60,114 bases of DNA, taken from assembly GCA_002102555.1 (NCBI GenBank), contig MCFL01000145.1, forward strand, positions 1-60,114, given 5' to 3'. The notes beneath the pieces were generated by a model. The model was not told the DNA's origin, did no database searches, and saw only the letters and a program-made list of their open reading frames with translations. Shown here in pieces: positions 56,710-60,114 of this stretch (positions are counted from its first letter, which is position 1; every line of letters begins with the position of its first letter). The stretch comes from Catenaria anguillulae PL171. Lineage: Eukaryota; Blastocladiomycota; Blastocladiomycetes; Blastocladiales; Catenariaceae. A program made the position numbers and the translations under genes.

Positions 56710-59700
56710 ATGTCCAGCCCACTCCCCGGCCACGGCCAAGCAGCACAACCTCAACCGCCAACGCAATCTCAAACTCAATCACACGGACCTAGCCAAAACA
56801 TCTTCCTCAATCGACCCAGCCAGGACATTGCTGCTGCCACTGAAATCGCATCCAGGGAACGGGACCGCGACGACTCGGACCTCAGCGACATTGACCTCCC
56901 ACCACCTTCATCCCCCAGTCCAAGCCGCAAACCTGCCCTTCAGCACCGGCCACGAGTCATTCATTCTTCACCCATCGCCTCACCATCGTCGTCGCCTGCG
57001 TCTCCACCTCCTCGGCCACCGACCTTTCACCCGAAACAGAGCCAGCATCGCCGGGCAGCCCTATCACCTTCCCTGTCCTCATCCGACGTCTCGTCCATCC
57101 CGCCTTCATCCCCACTGCATGATCCAATGGACGTGGACGACGAAGACAGCCTGCACGTTGACGATGATGCGATGCACAAATCTGCTCGCAACGACGGCCA
57201 TGGGTCGGGCTCGTCGAGCCAAGCGGACTCTGACGACGACTCTGACGGCAACAACGACCACATGGCGTCCCGAGGTCGCTCGCGGGTGCGGCGACCAAGA
57301 TCTTCTGCCTCAGAGGGATCCTCCTCTGATCGCTCGTCTGTCCGCTTGTCCTCGCTCTCGGCGTCTCCAACAGTCACGCCCGCAGATCCACGGCAAAAAA
57401 ACAAACACCCCGGGTCAACGGCCGCTGCACACGAGGAGGAGCAGAGTGGCAGCACTGGCGCCGCGCTGGTCCGCCGACGCATCACCTCGAGCTCATCCTC
57501 GGTCTCGTCCGTCAGCTCGGTCGGCACGCTGTCCTCGTCATCCTCGCGATCGTCATCGCCTCCGTCACAAGGAGGCCAGGCTGCACGCAAGCAGCGGCTC
57601 GCGCCGCTCCCTATTCATACACGCAAGCATGACGGATCAGAAAGCGAGGACGACGACGGTGGCGGATCCAGCTCGGGCGATTCTGACAGACCGGTAGCTC
57701 CCGGGTCCCGCTCAGGCGTAGGCAGCCGGCGTGTTCTGCCGAGCTCTCCTGACTCGCCCATGGATCACAAGGTGCCCGCCACATCTGCCATCAAGCAAGA
57801 ACCAGGCACATCCAAACCGCAGAAACCGTCCGCCGCGCCAAAATCGACTCGCCCTGCACCCCTCGCCACGGCCTCCTCGTCACGCCTTCCGACATCTGCC
57901 AGCGACCCGGCCGACACCCCGCTGACAAGCCCCTTGTTGCCCAAACGCCGCGGCAGCACAGCACAAGCGCCCGCGCAACAACTCACCAACGTGGACGCGC
58001 GCAAGGACACGTCGGGCCGAACGCGCTTGTTCAAGGCCGTGAGTCGCGGCGACCTTGCACTTGTCACGTCGCTCGTGTCGGCAGGCGCCAACGTCAATCA
58101 CAAGGATCATGCCGGGTGGACACCCTTGCACGAGGCTGTGCTCGCAAGGCACGAGGCCATTGTACAGCTGTTGCTTGAACGGGGGGCAAACCCGAATGCA
58201 CAGGGATTACATGGAAATACGCCCTTGCATGATGCGGATACGGAAGAGTATTTGCCAGTGGCCAGGATGCTGCTCAAGTATGGCGCCAGCGTCAGTGTGC
58301 GCAACGAGGATGGCGTGGCACCCGTGGAAAATCCCGAGGCCGAGGACGAGGTGAGTGCCTTGTTGAATGCCTATGGGGTGCTAGAGGATGCGTTGTTGCG
58401 CAGGGACAAGTGCGGCATGACCTTGTTGCATCGGTGTTGCTGGGAGCTCGGCCAGGCACGCCACCCGCCCCAAGCGTCGGCACCACAAGCGTGGTTGCGC
58501 CCGTCGCCCGAACTCATCCAAGAACTCGTTGCGTGCCGACGCGTCGACGTCAATGTCTCGGACAATGCCGGATGGACGCCGTTGCACGAGCTCGTTGCCC
58601 AGCAGCGCGTGCCGCTCGTGCAATTGCTGCTCCGTCACGGCGCAGACGTGAACGCTCGCGGGTTTCGCGGCATGACGCCGTTACACGAGCTGCAAAGGGC
58701 AAGGGCCATGCCGAGCTCGTGCGCATGTTACTCGATCATGGCGCGGATCCACGCGCAGCAACGGATGGTCCAGGCATGACGCCGATCGATGTGTGCGACG
58801 ACGCAGAGCTCAAGCGGGTCATGGCAGAGTATCCGTACAGGGCGACGCGTGCGGACGAGGTGAGGCGCCAGTTGCTGGAGGAAATTGCAAGGACGTCGGG
58901 TGGGGTTCATGGCGACTGGCAGTCTGGGTCGGCCGCTGCCGGCCCAAATGCTGCTGCTGCTGCCCATGTCGATCCGGCTGAAACCGTCTTGAGCGATACG
59001 GGCGGCGGTGGCGGCGGCGGCCAAGACGAGTCCAAGAGCGAGCGGTCGCGTGACGATGCTGCATCCACCTCGACGCATCAGCAGAGAAGTGGTGCAAGCT
59101 ATGGCGGCGGGGCGGGCGGCGATCCGCGAAAGATGACGAGGGAGGAGCGATTGATGGCGTCGTACATTGCGCGGATCGAGCGGCAGGAGCAGCGCAAACA
59201 GCAGCAACAGCAATCGCAGCAAGGTGGCAAAGCCGGTGGCTCGGGCGAAGCCGCAAAGCGGAAAAAGTCATCAGCGACAAGCTTGGATATTGGCAAGGCC
59301 GCCGAAAAGGCGGTTGAAAAGACCGCTGCAGCCGCTGTAGGGTCGGCAAGGGGCTCCAAGGCCCAGGGGGATGATGGGGCGCGCGAGACCAAATCGGGTG
59401 GAGCTGGCGGCGCGGCCAGTTCGGCCAAGACCAAGGGCAAGGAAAGCAGCAAAAAGGCAAGTGGGTCCTCAACGTCCAAGGCGCGAGAGTCACCCGGCAC
59501 CGAGCTCTTCTGTGCACGAAGCTGTGACCGAAAAGTCTCGATCCGCCGGCACCCTCCGCCAAAATTCGTCAAAGGCTAACCAATCTGCCCGATCCGACGT
59601 CAACCTCTGCTGCCGACCTCGACCAACGGCCACCAAAGAAACGGGCAAAGACTTTGTCGTCGGCAACCGACGTGCCCGATACGACTGTGCGCGTCGATGA

Positions 59701-60114
59701 TCTTCCGCAGTATTGCACATCGGGCGACGCTGCTCGTGTCACCAAAGCCCTCAACCTGCCAGGCGTCATTGCTGTCCTGCCCAAAGCCATTCTCGCCGCA
59801 TCCCGTGCCGGCCACGTCGAACTCGTCCGAGTTGTGGTCGATCGACTGGCTGCAGCACACGCCTCGGGTGCGGCCAACGCTCCTGCCAACCTCACGGGCG
59901 GCAAACCCGTGCTGAGCGTGCAACAAGTTGTCACGGCGGCACTTCATCAAGCCGTCAAGCAAGAACACGTGGATGTTGCCGGATACTTGTTGAGCAAAGG
60001 GGCCAAGGCAACAGCACGGAACCGAGCGGGCCAGACACCCATTGAGCAAGCACGTGTGTTAGGAAACAGGGTGCTGGTGTCCCTGCTTGAGCAGGCAGCG
60101 TCAGGTCGTCGAGC
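56710..60114 (+). CDS. Hos4-like ankyrin-repeat protein, partial at window end
   Basis: The first frame (56710 to about 58690) starts with 450 residues of Ser/Pro/Asp-rich disordered sequence (DSDLSDIDLPPPSS, HVDDDAMHKSARN). Ankyrin repeats follow: GRTRLFKAVSRGDLALVTSLVSAGANVNHKDHAG (in parts), WTPLHEAVLARHEAIVQLLLERGANPN and GNTPLHDADTEEYLPVARMLL, then a second block with WTPLHELVAQQRVPLVQLLLRHGADVN. At about 58690 the frame slips by one missing base, and the next repeat (AAKGKGHAELVRMLLDHGADP) continues. A charged region (EERLMASYIARIERQEQRK) and a Lys/Ala/Gly-rich tail come next. Two further slips near 59510 and 59590 go the other way before LPGVIAVLPKAILAASRAGHVELV and more repeats reach the window edge. 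The order resembles fungal Hos4, the ankyrin subunit of the Set3 histone-deacetylase complex. The end of the gene lies outside the window. Confidence 0.7.

Overview
The window is eukaryotic nuclear DNA, dense in genes that carry short introns (about 47 to 165 nt) with GTRNGT donors, CTRAC-like branch sites and YAG acceptors. The protein set is fungal: an NF-YC subunit, an Axl2/Bud10-like cadherin-type protein, Sft2, Dcn1, a Pfa-type DHHC transferase, a Hos4-like ankyrin protein and a GH5 subfamily 12 glucosidase. A cyclic-nucleotide-gated channel of animal or protist type and a family of ankyrin-like 'LEWW' proteins point to a zoosporic fungus, most likely Blastocladiomycota (a Catenaria or Allomyces relative). 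That placement is inference from protein style. I found no rRNA or tRNA gene and no CRISPR array.

Left third (1-25 kb): a degenerate ankyrin-family copy (71-650) lies beside a fuller copy (978-3032). Then come NF-YC with glutamine-rich tail (minus), a long gene-poor stretch, a large two-exon Axl2-like membrane protein, an orphan disordered protein (minus), divergent mitochondrial bL35m, a gag-like retroelement fragment, a five-exon MFS transporter, a CNG/HCN-type channel and a START-domain lipid-transfer protein.

Middle (25-43 kb): a SLC25A39/40-type mitochondrial carrier, a small four-helix membrane protein that begins with a 14-nt exon, Sft2, a CPA2 cation/proton antiporter, a DHHC palmitoyltransferase, a ZIP zinc transporter, a Dcn1 neddylation ligase and an S9 peptidase. 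Membrane transport and secretory trafficking dominate, but the genes lie on both strands and show no operon-like logic.

Right third (43-60 kb): an NTF2-like protein with many short C-terminal repeats, an FGGY carbohydrate kinase head to head with tubulin-folding cofactor D, a GH5_12 glucosidase and a Hos4-like ankyrin protein cut by the window end.

Two points stand out. The CNG-type channel, read through the splice sites I can see, has Glu-Phe-Ser-His where the K+ filter Gly-Tyr-Gly-Asp is expected. Five host genes contain frame breaks that nearly all run the same way (one base missing), clustered in short stretches, which suggests consensus-sequence errors or local gene decay. Exon coordinates are given in each entry; all were deduced by hand from splice signals and reading frame.
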